Source: Lentisphaerota bacterium
Lineage (GTDB): Bacteria; Verrucomicrobiota; Kiritimatiellia; UBA8416; VGWJ01
Direction of reading: 5' to 3'
Length of the DNA stretch: 38,832 nucleotides
Assembly: GCA_016873635.1 (NCBI GenBank)
Contig: VGWJ01000028.1
Span: 1 to 38,832, forward strand
Positions 1 to 6,985 of the stretch are shown piece by piece. Made by a program: the position numbers and the translations under genes. Below the pieces are notes generated by a model. It ran no database searches, had not been told where the DNA came from, and saw only the letters and a list, made by a program, of their open reading frames with translations. Position 1 is the stretch's first letter. Every line of letters begins with the position of its first letter.

Positions 1-19
1 TCCCGCGGGGATTTCGGAT

Positions 20-49
20 TTGCGCCTGGCCGGAGAAGGCAGTTATTAT
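20..49 (+). promoter_or_regulatory. Putative promoter of tRNA-Thr
   Basis: A TTGCGC box (20-25) and a TATTAT box (44-49) are separated by 18 bp and lie 33 bp upstream of the mature tRNA. The -10 box is close to consensus and the -35 box is partial. The remaining bases before the tRNA show no supportable gene. Confidence 0.45.
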
Positions 50-82
50 CTTGAGAGCGGCGTCCGCGCGGCCGTTCGCGCA

Positions 83-158
83 GCCAGCTTAGCTCAGTCG
101 GCAGAGCAGGTGATTTGTAATCACCAGGTCCAGGGTTCGATTCCCTGAGCTGGCTCCA
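83..158 (+). tRNA. tRNA-Thr (anticodon TGT)
   Basis: The cloverleaf folds completely. The acceptor strands GCCAGCT (83-89) and AGCTGGC pair over 7 bp. The anticodon stem GGTGA/TCACC encloses a 7-base loop with TGT at 116-118, and the T-arm contains GGTTCGATTCC. A discriminator T at 155 is followed by an encoded CCA (156-158). This tRNA reads ACA threonine codons. It stands alone, and the next gene downstream is an unrelated minus-strand NYN gene, so this is a possible historical integration spot, although I found no repeat of the tRNA 3' end. Confidence 0.97.
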
Positions 159-568
159 GCATCTTCCGCCAGAGAACCGCGAAATAGCCAATAATAGAGC
201 GCCGTGACGCTGACTGATGTGCCGTCTCGTGCCTTGTTGTGTCGTGTCGAATCCACTCCCCGGCCTCCTCGTGAGCGGCACACAATACCACACAGCGGAC
301 CTCAAGGCGTAAAAAGCCGGTTGACCGGCCTGAGGAGTCTGTCTGCCCTTGGCATGTGCGGGGAGCAAGATCTGCGGGCATTCTGCACTTCCGTGACGCC
401 CCCGGCAGGTTGAGCGAGGGGGTCCGTCGCGCCATGCCGCGCGCCACAGCGCCGTCACGCTGCGCGATGGCAAGCCGGGGGCTCCCCATGCGCGCCGCCG
501 GCGCCGGAAGCAGAGGAGTAATGAGGGATTGCCCCGAAAGGAAGCGGGACACGCGCGAGACCGTGCGA
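159..568. other. Intergenic region without supportable gene
   Basis: About 410 bp lie between tRNA-Thr and the stop codon of the minus-strand NYN gene. Open frames here lack ribosome-binding sites and recognisable protein features. One small perfect inverted repeat, GCCGGT-TG-ACCGGC (316-329), sits inside a larger imperfect palindrome spanning roughly 300-335. It could be an RNA hairpin but has no T-tract. Nothing else is visible. Confidence 0.5.
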
Positions 569-1192
569 CTACCAGGAAGCCGGCTTGTGAAACGAGCCGG
601 TCTTGTCCGTCAACACGGGCGGAAACTGACTGGCTTGCAGGGCGGGCTCGTGAATGTGCTTGTAGAAGCGCGCCGTTGACTGGAGCGCTTTGCAGGGGAC
701 CTTCTGGGGGTTCAATACACCGACGGTCTTGTGGAAGCGGTCCAGCACGACTCGGATTGGTGCTCTGAGGTCTGAATCCCCGCTGACGATGACGGCACAC
801 TCGAAGGCGTCGTCGAAGGCGTCCGTCAGAAGGTGCGTTGCGAGATTCACGTCGGAGCCCTTCTCCTCGGTCTTGACCACTTGCACAAACGGCTTCTGGC
901 CGGTGACGGGGAACGCCAGAGGCATCCAGACAACGTGGGAAAGATAGTGGCCGAAGATGATCCGCAGATTCGGGATCGTCTGAAGCGCACGCAGGTAGAA
1001 AAGCTGGCGCGTGGGCTGATCCGGGTCGTCGGCTCGCGGCTGCACTCTGGCGGTGAAGTACTTGATGCAGGTGACGGTGTTCTTGGGGATCATCACGCGG
1101 CAGAGCGACTGGAGGTCGAGCCATTTGTACGGCGTTCCCTTGACGGCCCCGTAGTAGAGGTTGAACGCATCCACATAGACATACGTTTTCAT
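569..1192 (-). CDS. NYN-domain (DUF88/LabA-like) putative RNase
   Basis: The 207-residue protein is a single NYN (PIN-like, DUF88) domain. Members of this fold are usually metal-dependent RNases, and here the target is unknown. The N-terminus has the beta-strand and first acidic residue (YVYVDAFN, D8). A mid-protein EEKGSDVNLATHLLTDAF segment and a later SGDSDL motif supply the other conserved acidic positions. The C-terminus ends with the conserved HKP-x-x-W tail seen in this subfamily. The ATG at 1192 is chosen because homology begins there and GGGGAA precedes it. The open frame extends further upstream, but through its own promoter and hairpin. The gene is monocistronic and stands next to tRNA-Thr, as mobile or defence-type genes often do. 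The family assignment is firm, but the biological role is not known. Confidence 0.85.
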   Translation of the reverse strand: MKTYVYVDAFNLYYGAVKGTPYKWLDLQSLCRVMIPKNTVTCIKYFTARVQPRADDPDQPTRQLFYLRALQTIPNLRIIFGHYLSHVVWMPLAFPVTGQKPFVQVVKTEEKGSDVNLATHLLTDAFDDAFECAVIVSGDSDLRAPIRVVLDRFHKTVGVLNPQKVPCKALQSTARFYKHIHEPALQASQFPPVLTDKTGSFHKPASW

Positions 1193-1212
1193 CGGCTTCC
1201 CCGACAAAGCAA

Positions 1213-1236
1213 GAGCCGATCTTTTCAGATCGGCTC
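1213..1236 (-). promoter_or_regulatory. Perfect leader hairpin of the NYN gene
   Basis: GAGCCGATCT (1213-1222) and AGATCGGCTC (1227-1236) form a perfect 10-bp stem with a 4-base loop. It lies about 20 bp upstream of the NYN start codon and downstream of its likely promoter, so it would be in the 5' leader of the mRNA. A role in autoregulation or transcript protection is inference. It could instead be a protein-binding palindrome in DNA. Confidence 0.55.
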
Positions 1237-1277
1237 CGCGCCCCTTCGCCGAAGCTACCAGGGTTGTTTCTGCGACT

Positions 1278-1306
1278 AGCCTAGTCCTTCGGCTCTCTAG
1301 CGTCAA
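1278..1306 (-). promoter_or_regulatory. Putative promoter of the NYN gene
   Basis: Read on the minus strand, TTGACG (1306-1301) and TAGGCT (1283-1278) are 17 bp apart. The -35 box is near consensus and the -10 box is weak. A transcript starting here would carry the 1213-1236 hairpin in an approximately 80-nt leader. Confidence 0.4.
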
Positions 1307-1406
1307 TAGCCTTTTTGCGGCTTTTTGCGGCTTCAGTGCTTCCGCGCGGATTTGGGGCCGCCTTCCGCGCTTGTGCTCGCATGCCCGGTCTGGTAGACGT
1401 GTTATC

Positions 1407-1427
1407 GCCGTTTCGGAGCGAAACGGC
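1407..1427 (+). other. Inverted repeat in leader of the lipoprotein operon
   Basis: GCCGTTTC and GAAACGGC form a perfect 8-bp stem around a 5-base loop. It ends 17 bp before the first ATG of the three-gene envelope operon, just upstream of its GGAGAGAG ribosome-binding site. It could be an operator or a leader hairpin, and there is no T-tract to make it a terminator. Confidence 0.4.
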
Positions 1428-1444
1428 TGAGCGGAGAGAGATTC

Positions 1445-1798
1445 ATGAAAACCGGGTTTTCGGGAGTGGTGATGGGCGCGGCCATGCTGGCGCTGGCGGT
1501 TGCGGCCGCGGGCTGCGCGAGCCTGGAGGCGCGGCGCGAAGCCTGGCGGCAGCAGGAGGAGGCGCAGGCCGAAGACGCGCGCCGCCGCGCCGAGATGTGG
1601 AAGCAAAGCGACCTGGAAATGCGCCGGAACAGGGAGCTGCAGGAGCGCTACGAGCGCGCCATGGAGCGCGACGAGAAACTGCAGGCGCGCGAAGAGGCCC
1701 TGCAGAGCCGTCTCGAGAAACAGGCCGACCGCATGGACGCCCTGCTCGACAAGTGGGAAGGGCGGGCGGAGGCGGGCAAAGGGGAGGGGCCAAGGTGA
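1445..1798 (+). CDS. Small coiled-coil lipoprotein
   Basis: This is a 117-residue envelope protein of unknown function. A hydrophobic signal segment ends in a lipobox-like AAGC with the lipidated cysteine at residue 24. The rest is almost entirely charged and rich in Glu, Arg and Gln, with a heptad-like pattern that predicts one long alpha-helical coiled coil. GGAGAGAG lies just upstream of the ATG. The stop overlaps the GTG start of the next gene (GTGA), so the two are probably translationally coupled. The shape resembles small periplasmic spacer or sensor lipoproteins, but no family is recognised. Confidence 0.7.
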   Translation: MKTGFSGVVMGAAMLALAVAAAGCASLEARREAWRQQEEAQAEDARRRAEMWKQSDLEMRRNRELQERYERAMERDEKLQAREEALQSRLEKQADRMDALLDKWEGRAEAGKGEGPR

Positions 1799-2436
1799 GA
1801 AACCGTGCAGCGATAGCGGCGCTGGTCGCGTTCGGAATCGCCGCGGCGGAGGGGATTGCCGCCGGGCCGGTGCCTGAAAGGGCGCGGGGCTTCAGCGGGC
1901 AGGTGCGCGGGGTCGTGAAGGCCAAGGGCGAGAAGGATACGTTCACCTTGTACGTCGAGCAGATCCTCAACGTATGGAAAACCAACAAGGCCGCGGACCC
2001 GAACCTGCTCGTGGACTGCACGGTCACCGTGGGGCCGCGCTGGATGAAGACCGAATCCGGCGTCTGGCGTCCGGACGAACGGCACGCGGCGTTCATTCGC
2101 GGGCTCGAGGAGGGCCGGCGGCTGGACCTGGAGATCGTGAACCTGGAGGGCAGACTCTTCGTGATCCTTGAGCTGCCCGGCGAGGCGCGCAGGCAAAGCG
2201 CGGAGGATGAGCGCAAGGCGCCCCCGCGGGAAGAGGCGGAGCCCGGCCCGATCGAGTCGCGACGCCTGGAGAAGGGGGAGGGCGGATGGACGCTGCCGCC
2301 CGGAGAGCCGGGCGGCGTGATCCGCAAAACCGAAGGGATCGCGGCGCTGGAGGCGGAGGTGCGCCGGCTGCGCGAGGAAAACGCCGAACTGCGCAGGAAG
2401 CTGGCGGAGAAGGAACGGGGCGAGGGAGCACAATGA
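1795..2436 (+). CDS. Secreted protein with C-terminal coiled coil, unknown function
   Basis: The protein has 213 residues. The GTG at 1795 is chosen because it overlaps the preceding stop, follows a GGGGAGGGG purine tract and opens a signal-peptide-like hydrophobic stretch (about residues 5-22). The middle (about 30-125) is a compact mixed domain with alternating strands that I do not recognise. A Pro/Glu-rich stretch follows, and a short Leu/Glu/Arg coiled coil lies near the C-terminus (about 185-210). It is probably periplasmic. Its stop overlaps the next gene by ATGA. Sharing an operon with two lipoproteins suggests one envelope assembly. Confidence 0.65.
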   Translation: MRNRAAIAALVAFGIAAAEGIAAGPVPERARGFSGQVRGVVKAKGEKDTFTLYVEQILNVWKTNKAADPNLLVDCTVTVGPRWMKTESGVWRPDERHAAFIRGLEEGRRLDLEIVNLEGRLFVILELPGEARRQSAEDERKAPPREEAEPGPIESRRLEKGEGGWTLPPGEPGGVIRKTEGIAALEAEVRRLREENAELRRKLAEKERGEGAQ

Positions 2437-2768
2437 GCGCCGCCAGGAGCGTTTGCCTCTTGACGCTGCTGACGCTTTGCGCGGGATGCGCCCGGCCTGC
2501 GCAGCGCGCGAACTACGAGGCCGCGCGCCTGGCCGTGCGAAATAACTCCGACGTTCCGGCCGAGGCGCGTCTGCCCGGCATGCGGGGCGTTGAATTGCAT
2601 ATCCAGAAAAACGCGGCGCAGATCGTTGTGCCGGTCGAGATGCCGGACGGCTCGCGACGCTCGTACACGGTGTGGACCAGGAGGGTGGCGCGAACGTGGG
2701 TGGCGGAGCGCTGCTTCCTCACGCCCGCCTACGAGAAGGAGGCCGCAACGGCCTCCGGCGGCGAATAG
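2433..2768 (+). CDS. Small lipoprotein, unknown function
   Basis: This is a 111-residue lipoprotein. The signal segment ends in LCAGC with the predicted lipidated Cys at 19. The mature part is about 90 residues with alternating hydrophobic positions, which suggests a small beta-rich domain; no family is recognised. GAGGGA precedes the ATG, and the start overlaps the stop of the upstream gene. It is the last gene of the three-gene operon and ends 17 bp before the convergent beta-helix gene. Confidence 0.65.
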   Translation: MSAARSVCLLTLLTLCAGCARPAQRANYEAARLAVRNNSDVPAEARLPGMRGVELHIQKNAAQIVVPVEMPDGSRRSYTVWTRRVARTWVAERCFLTPAYEKEAATASGGE

Positions 2769-2785
2769 CCGGCAGTCCGGGCCTG

Positions 2786-3745
2786 TCAGTCCTCGCGGCG
2801 CAGGGGCGCGCGCTCCACGACGCCCCGCTCCATGGGCTTGTTCTTCAGGACTTCGTCCGGCCCGTAGAATCCGCGCGGGATGCGCGTCAGCGCGTAGACG
2901 ATCGTGCGCGGGCGGAGGAAGGTGGCCGGATCCGACACGCTGTTGCATCCCACCTGGCAGTAGTCGCCCATGCAGATGCCCATCTTGCGCGTGCCCAGGT
3001 CATAGAGCCGCCCGGCGCAGGCGACGACGATGGAACGTTGCCGCTGCTCCTCCCGCATGCCGGCGAAGATGCCGAGGTTCGCCGTCGTGGCGCCGGCGCC
3101 GAAATGGGACTTATAGCCGCAGAGCGAGTCGCCCTGGTAGGAGTGGTGCGGGAACTCGGCCCGGCCCATGAGCACGCTGTTCTTGATCTCGCCGCGCACG
3201 ACCGCGTCCTCGCCGATGATGCAGTCGCCGCGCAGGTAAGCGGCCTGCCGCACCTGCGCGCGCCGCCCCACGATCAGCGGCCCCCGCAGCCCGGCGGACG
3301 GCTCGACGGCGGCCGCTTCGTCCAGGAAGATGTCGCCCCGGTCGAGATAGACGTCCGCGCCAATGAGCCGGGCGTCCCGCGCCAGGTAGATCGTGCGGGG
3401 GCGCGGAGCGGCGGCCGGGATCACGCGGGCCGGCCGGAAGACGGCGCCTTCTTCGAGCACGACGCGCAGCGCGGCCGCGCCGTCGACGCCGTCCATGCCG
3501 GGCAGCGCGGACGGGTCGGCAACGCGCGCCGAGGCCGGCGCCTGCCGGAAGCGCTCCTGCAGCCACCCCGTCGCGTAGTCGTGAATGGCGCGAATCGCCG
3601 CGCAGACGGAATTCGCGCGGTCGAAAAGCGCCCGGTGCGCGAAGGGATGGGCCGCGAAGTCGAAATAGGTTTCGGCGCGCAGATCGGGCGGGACCTCGCC
3701 GCGCGGCAACTCGTCCAGCCGGATGGCCTGTGTGCGTTCGGTCAT
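2786..3745 (-). CDS. Left-handed beta-helix (hexapeptide-repeat) acyltransferase-like protein
   Basis: The 319-residue protein has a helical N-terminal third (about 1-90) and then a long run of hexapeptide turns forming a left-handed beta-helix. The segment around residues 175-230 (LRGDCIIGEDAVVRGEIKNS, then HHSYQGDSLCG and FGAGATTANL) closely resembles the C-terminal acetyltransferase half of GlmU. There is no N-terminal nucleotidyltransferase signature, so it is best seen as a stand-alone GlmU-C-like or sugar-nucleotide acyltransferase homologue. The substrate is unknown. GGAGA precedes the ATG, and a good promoter lies just upstream (3766-3794). Confidence 0.75.
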   Translation of the reverse strand: MTERTQAIRLDELPRGEVPPDLRAETYFDFAAHPFAHRALFDRANSVCAAIRAIHDYATGWLQERFRQAPASARVADPSALPGMDGVDGAAALRVVLEEGAVFRPARVIPAAAPRPRTIYLARDARLIGADVYLDRGDIFLDEAAAVEPSAGLRGPLIVGRRAQVRQAAYLRGDCIIGEDAVVRGEIKNSVLMGRAEFPHHSYQGDSLCGYKSHFGAGATTANLGIFAGMREEQRQRSIVVACAGRLYDLGTRKMGICMGDYCQVGCNSVSDPATFLRPRTIVYALTRIPRGFYGPDEVLKNKPMERGVVERAPLRRED

Positions 3746-3765
3746 GCGCTTCTCCGTTGCGAGGC

Positions 3766-3794
3766 CGTGTAGCCGAGGAGGCGAGGCCTGTCAA
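3766..3794 (-). promoter_or_regulatory. Putative promoter of the beta-helix protein gene
   Basis: On the minus strand TTGACA (3794-3789) and TACACG (3771-3766) are separated by 17 bp. The predicted transcript start leaves a very short leader that still contains the GGAGA ribosome-binding site of the gene starting at 3745. Confidence 0.55.
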
Positions 3795-3894
3795 GCGGCG
3801 AGTGACGGCCATGATCCGCGCGTAAGCCGCGTGCGCGCGGCGATCGCGGCCGGGTTCGATCCATGCGCCTGCGGCGCGCTTCGCCTCGAAAGTT

Positions 3895-3923
3895 TTGACG
3901 GCGAACCGGCGAGCGCATATGCT
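3895..3923 (+). promoter_or_regulatory. Promoter of PP-loop gene, probably leaderless
   Basis: TTGACG (3895-3900) and TATGCT (3918-3923) are exactly 17 bp apart. Only 8 bp separate the -10 box from the ATG at 3932, so transcription should begin at or just before the start codon. No ribosome-binding site could lie on such an mRNA. Confidence 0.65.
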
Positions 3924-3931
3924 GGAGTCCC

Positions 3932-4933
3932 ATGCAGATAACTTTCGGAGAGCGTGAACCGGTCCGCGCGCTGTGCCTTTTTTCGGGCGGGCTGGACAGC
4001 ATGCTGGCCGTGTGCGTGCTGCGCGAGCAGGGCATCGTCGTGCACGGCGTCTTCTTCGAAAGCCCTTTCTTCGACGGACGCCATGCGCGGGCCGGCGCGT
4101 CGGCGCTGGATCTGCGGCTGCACGCCTTGAACTTCTCCAAGGACATCGTCGCGCTGCTCAACGGGCCGCGTTTCGGTTTCGGCTCGTGCATGAACCCGTG
4201 CCTCGACTGCCACGCGCTCATGCTGCGGCGCGCGGGGGAGTTGATGGATGACGGCGGGTACGCCTTTCTGGCGACCGGCGAGGTGCTGAACGAGCGGCCG
4301 ATGTCGCAGACCAGGCAGGGGTTGCGGACGGTCGCCAGGGCCTCGGGCTACGCGGAGCGCGTCGTCCGGCCGCTCAGCGCCGCGCTCCTGCCGGAGACCG
4401 AGCCCGAGCGACTGGGCCTGGTTGACCGCGGGCGCCTGCTCGACGTGCAGGGCCGGGGGCGCAAGCGCCAGCTTCAACTCGCCGCGCGCTACGGGCTGAA
4501 GAGTTTCCCGTCGCCCGCGGGGGGCTGCCTGCTCACGGAGCCCGGCTTCTGCCGGCGGCTGTCGGACTTGAAGGAACACGAGGGTCTGGACGGCCTGCAC
4601 GCCATCGAGCTGCTGAGGATCGGGCGTCATTTCCGCCTCGCGGACCGGGTCAAGCTGATCGTCGGCCGCGACGAAGCGGAAAACGCGGCGATCGAGGGCC
4701 GGTCCGAGCTCTACGACCTGGTGCTGAAACCCGTAAGCACGCCGGGGCCGACGGCGCTGTTGCCGATGACCGCCGGGGATGAACAGGTGCGTCTGGCGGC
4801 CGCGATATGCGCGCGCTACAGCGACGGCGCAAACAACGCGGCAATCGCGATCCGGGTGCGTTCCGCGCGCGGCGCGCGGCAGATTGAGGCGCTGCCCGCG
4901 TCCGATGAATCGCTGTCCGCGATCAGGATTTGA
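3932..4933 (+). CDS. PP-loop ATPase, tRNA thiolation (ThiI/MnmA-like) family
   Basis: The 333-residue protein has the PP-loop nucleotide-binding motif SGGLDS at residues 18-23, typical of enzymes that adenylate a substrate before sulfur or nitrogen transfer. Cysteines at 86, 90 and 93 form a C-x3-C-x2-C cluster, and a further conserved-looking Cys lies at 199 in PAGGCLLT. Such cysteines act in sulfur transfer or metal binding in related tRNA 4-thiouridine and 2-thiouridine synthases. Neither THUMP nor rhodanese domains are visible, so the exact modification is uncertain. The gene is monocistronic and its 3' end overlaps the convergent FHA gene by 11 bp. Confidence 0.75.
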   Translation: MQITFGEREPVRALCLFSGGLDSMLAVCVLREQGIVVHGVFFESPFFDGRHARAGASALDLRLHALNFSKDIVALLNGPRFGFGSCMNPCLDCHALMLRRAGELMDDGGYAFLATGEVLNERPMSQTRQGLRTVARASGYAERVVRPLSAALLPETEPERLGLVDRGRLLDVQGRGRKRQLQLAARYGLKSFPSPAGGCLLTEPGFCRRLSDLKEHEGLDGLHAIELLRIGRHFRLADRVKLIVGRDEAENAAIEGRSELYDLVLKPVSTPGPTALLPMTAGDEQVRLAAAICARYSDGANNAAIAIRVRSARGARQIEALPASDESLSAIRI

Positions 4934-5399
4934 AGAAAAGCGTGTAGAGAAACCAGCCGATGGCCGCAAGCGCGAGCAGCACGGCGAGCGCCACCGCGGC
5001 ATGCACCAGCGGGCGCGTGTCGCGCCGCGCCCGGAACGCGGGCGAGACCTGCTGTCCCGGCAGCACGGCGGTGGGGGCCACGGACTCCGGCTCCGCGGGA
5101 AGCGGCTCGATGTCTTCTCCGTCGATGCGGATCTCCACTTCGCCCGTCCGCAGGACGTCGCCCGTCTTGAGGCGCGCTTCGTCGGCAAATTCGCCGTTGA
5201 GGCGTGTGCCGTTTGTGGAATTCAGGTCGCGCAGGGTGTACTTCGATCCGTCGCGAAGGATGACGCAGTGATGGCCGGAGACGGAAGGATCGTTCAGGAC
5301 GACGAGATTATCCGCCGCGCGTCCGATCCCGGCGCGGTTGGCTTCGATCTCGAACGTTTCGCCCAGCCGGTTGCCGCTCAGTATGGTCAGTTCCGCCAC
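4923..5399 (-). CDS. FHA-domain protein with C-terminal membrane anchor
   Basis: The 158-residue protein begins with a forkhead-associated domain (about residues 1-95). It has the GR-x-x-DN, S-x-x-H and LNSTNGT signatures that bind phosphothreonine peptides. A Pro-rich linker leads to one transmembrane helix (about 133-153) ending in a short FFKS tail, so the FHA domain should face the cytoplasm. The GTG start at 5399 has GGAGG a few bases upstream. The gene lies 21 bp downstream of dihydroorotase on the same strand and may be co-transcribed with it. It implies a Ser/Thr kinase system elsewhere in the genome, since none is in this window. Confidence 0.85.
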   Translation of the reverse strand: MAELTILSGNRLGETFEIEANRAGIGRAADNLVVLNDPSVSGHHCVILRDGSKYTLRDLNSTNGTRLNGEFADEARLKTGDVLRTGEVEIRIDGEDIEPLPAEPESVAPTAVLPGQQVSPAFRARRDTRPLVHAAVALAVLLALAAIGWFLYTLFFKS

Positions 5400-5420
5400 G
5401 CAGCCTCCGAAGCGCCACGG

Positions 5421-6764
5421 TCAGCGCGCCTGAATGGGGTCGTTTATCGCATGGGGGAGCGTGCCTGTCAACCGTTCTCCCGCCGCTCCGTCGCGCCAGG
5501 TCGGCCTGCCGGCCAGCAGCGTGAGGACGGCGCGGCCGGTGACGCGCATGCCGGCAAACGGCGTGTTGCGCGCAAGCGAGGCAAACTCTTCGGGCCGCAC
5601 GGTCCATTCGGTTGCGAGGTCGAGTATGACCAGATCCGCGCCGGCGCCCGGGGAAAGCGTGGGCGCGGGCAGCCCCAGCACGCGCGCCGGGCCGGTTGTC
5701 CACGCCCGCGCCCAGGCGGCGGGGTCAACGCGTCCGGATTTTACGAGGCAGGTGTAGGTTACGGGGACGGCCGTTTCGAGGCCGATGACGCCGAACGGCG
5801 CGTCGCGGAAACCGCGGGCCTTGTCGGCGGCGCGGTGCGGGGCGTGGTCCGTGGCCAGGACCTCGATGGTGCCGTCGGCCACGGCCTGCCGCAGCGCGTC
5901 GCGGTCGCGCGCGGAACACAGCGGCGGGTTCATCTTGAGATTGGGGTCCGGGGCGCGGATGTCGTCTTCGCACAGCGCCAGGTGGTGGGGCGTGGCTTCG
6001 GCCGAAACGCGGAGTCCCTGGCGGCGCGCGGCGCGCACGCGTTCGACGGCGCCGGCCGTTGAGAGGTGCTGCACGTGCACGGCGCACGCGGTGCGGCGGC
6101 TCAGGGCGATATCGCGCTCCACGGCGCGGATCTCGGCCTCGTCGGGGATGCCCGGCAGACCCAGGCGGCGGGCCGCCGGGCCGTCGCGCATGACGCCGCC
6201 CGCGGCCAGAACGGGGTCCTGCGCGTGATCCATGAGCGGTTTGCCCAGGGCGGCGGCGCGGCGCATGGCCGCCGCCATCAGGCCATCGTCGGCGATCATG
6301 TTGCCGTCGTCGGTAAAGGCCGCCGCGCCCGCGGCGGCCAGCGCTTCCATGTCGGTTGCCGCGCGGCCCGCGCGCTCCGCGGTCGCGCAGGCGGCGGGCA
6401 GCACGCGCGCCAGCCCGGACGCGCGGGCGCGGGCCAGCAGTTCGCGCACGCGCTCCGGGCGGTCGACCGGGGGCGCGGTGTTGGGCATGGCCACGACGGT
6501 CGTAAAGCCGCCGCGCGCGGCGGCGCGGCAGCCGGAAGCGACGGTCTCGGCTTCCTCGTTGCCCGGTTCCCGCAGATGCGCGTGCAGGTCAACCAGTCCG
6601 GGCAAGACGGTCAGGCCGCGCGCGTCGAACACCGCCATGCCGGGAGGAAAGGACGCGGGGACGGCCCGGACAGCTCCGTCCGCGACGTACAGGTCGCCGA
6701 TGCGGTCGCTGCCGGCCGTCGGGTCAAGAAGCCGGCCGCCGCGTATGAGGAGGACCGTAGCCAC
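5421..6764 (-). CDS. pyrC: Dihydroorotase (class I)
   Basis: This zinc amidohydrolase catalyses the reversible cyclisation of carbamoyl-aspartate to dihydroorotate in pyrimidine synthesis. The 447-residue product shows the class I layout: the metal-binding DLHAHLREPG, then AMPNTAPPVDRP, the DHAQDP loop, VQHLST, and the catalytic ATDHAPH, followed by GLETAVPV and the GADLVILDL beta-sandwich domain. The GTG start at 6764 is chosen because homology (VATVLLIRGGRLLDP) begins there and a promoter ends 6 bp upstream, implying a leaderless message. The FHA gene follows on the same strand. Confidence 0.93.
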   Translation of the reverse strand: MATVLLIRGGRLLDPTAGSDRIGDLYVADGAVRAVPASFPPGMAVFDARGLTVLPGLVDLHAHLREPGNEEAETVASGCRAAARGGFTTVVAMPNTAPPVDRPERVRELLARARASGLARVLPAACATAERAGRAATDMEALAAAGAAAFTDDGNMIADDGLMAAAMRRAAALGKPLMDHAQDPVLAAGGVMRDGPAARRLGLPGIPDEAEIRAVERDIALSRRTACAVHVQHLSTAGAVERVRAARRQGLRVSAEATPHHLALCEDDIRAPDPNLKMNPPLCSARDRDALRQAVADGTIEVLATDHAPHRAADKARGFRDAPFGVIGLETAVPVTYTCLVKSGRVDPAAWARAWTTGPARVLGLPAPTLSPGAGADLVILDLATEWTVRPEEFASLARNTPFAGMRVTGRAVLTLLAGRPTWRDGAAGERLTGTLPHAINDPIQAR

Positions 6765-6770
6765 AAGACA

Positions 6771-6799
6771 TTGATAGCGGGGGCCGGCCGGGCCGTCAA
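6771..6799 (-). promoter_or_regulatory. Promoter of pyrC, probably leaderless
   Basis: On the minus strand TTGACG (6799-6794) and TATCAA (6776-6771) are 17 bp apart, and the GTG start codon begins 6 bp after the -10 box. The expected transcription start therefore coincides with the start codon. Confidence 0.55.
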
Positions 6800-6923
6800 G
6801 CGACGGAGCCTGACCGCCGGACGCCTGTTCCGCGCAGTCCGCGCGCACCGCCGCGCCGGCCCGCGGAATCAGCGGCCGGTCCCTGGCTGCCGGGAACCCC
6901 GCATTCCCCTCCGCGCGCGCGGC

Positions 6924-6951
6924 TTGACGGGGACGGTTGAAGGCCTATAAT
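6924..6951 (+). promoter_or_regulatory. Promoter of methyltransferase gene
   Basis: TTGACG (6924-6929) and a perfect TATAAT (6946-6951) are separated by 16 bp. The gene start at 6986 lies 34 bp downstream, with GGAAGGAG within the leader. Confidence 0.7.
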
Positions 6952-6985
6952 CCCCCGGCAGCGTGAAGGAAGGAGAGGGACGGGC

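Noticed and set aside
83..1192. Genomic island bounded by att repeats at tRNA-Thr
   Set aside because: I found no second copy of the tRNA 3' end in the window and no integrase nearby.
1443..2948. Long minus-strand open frame opposite the lipoprotein operon
   Set aside because: Its composition (Pro/Arg/Ser-rich) is that of an antisense shadow in GC-rich DNA, while the plus strand has signal peptides, lipoboxes and coupled starts.
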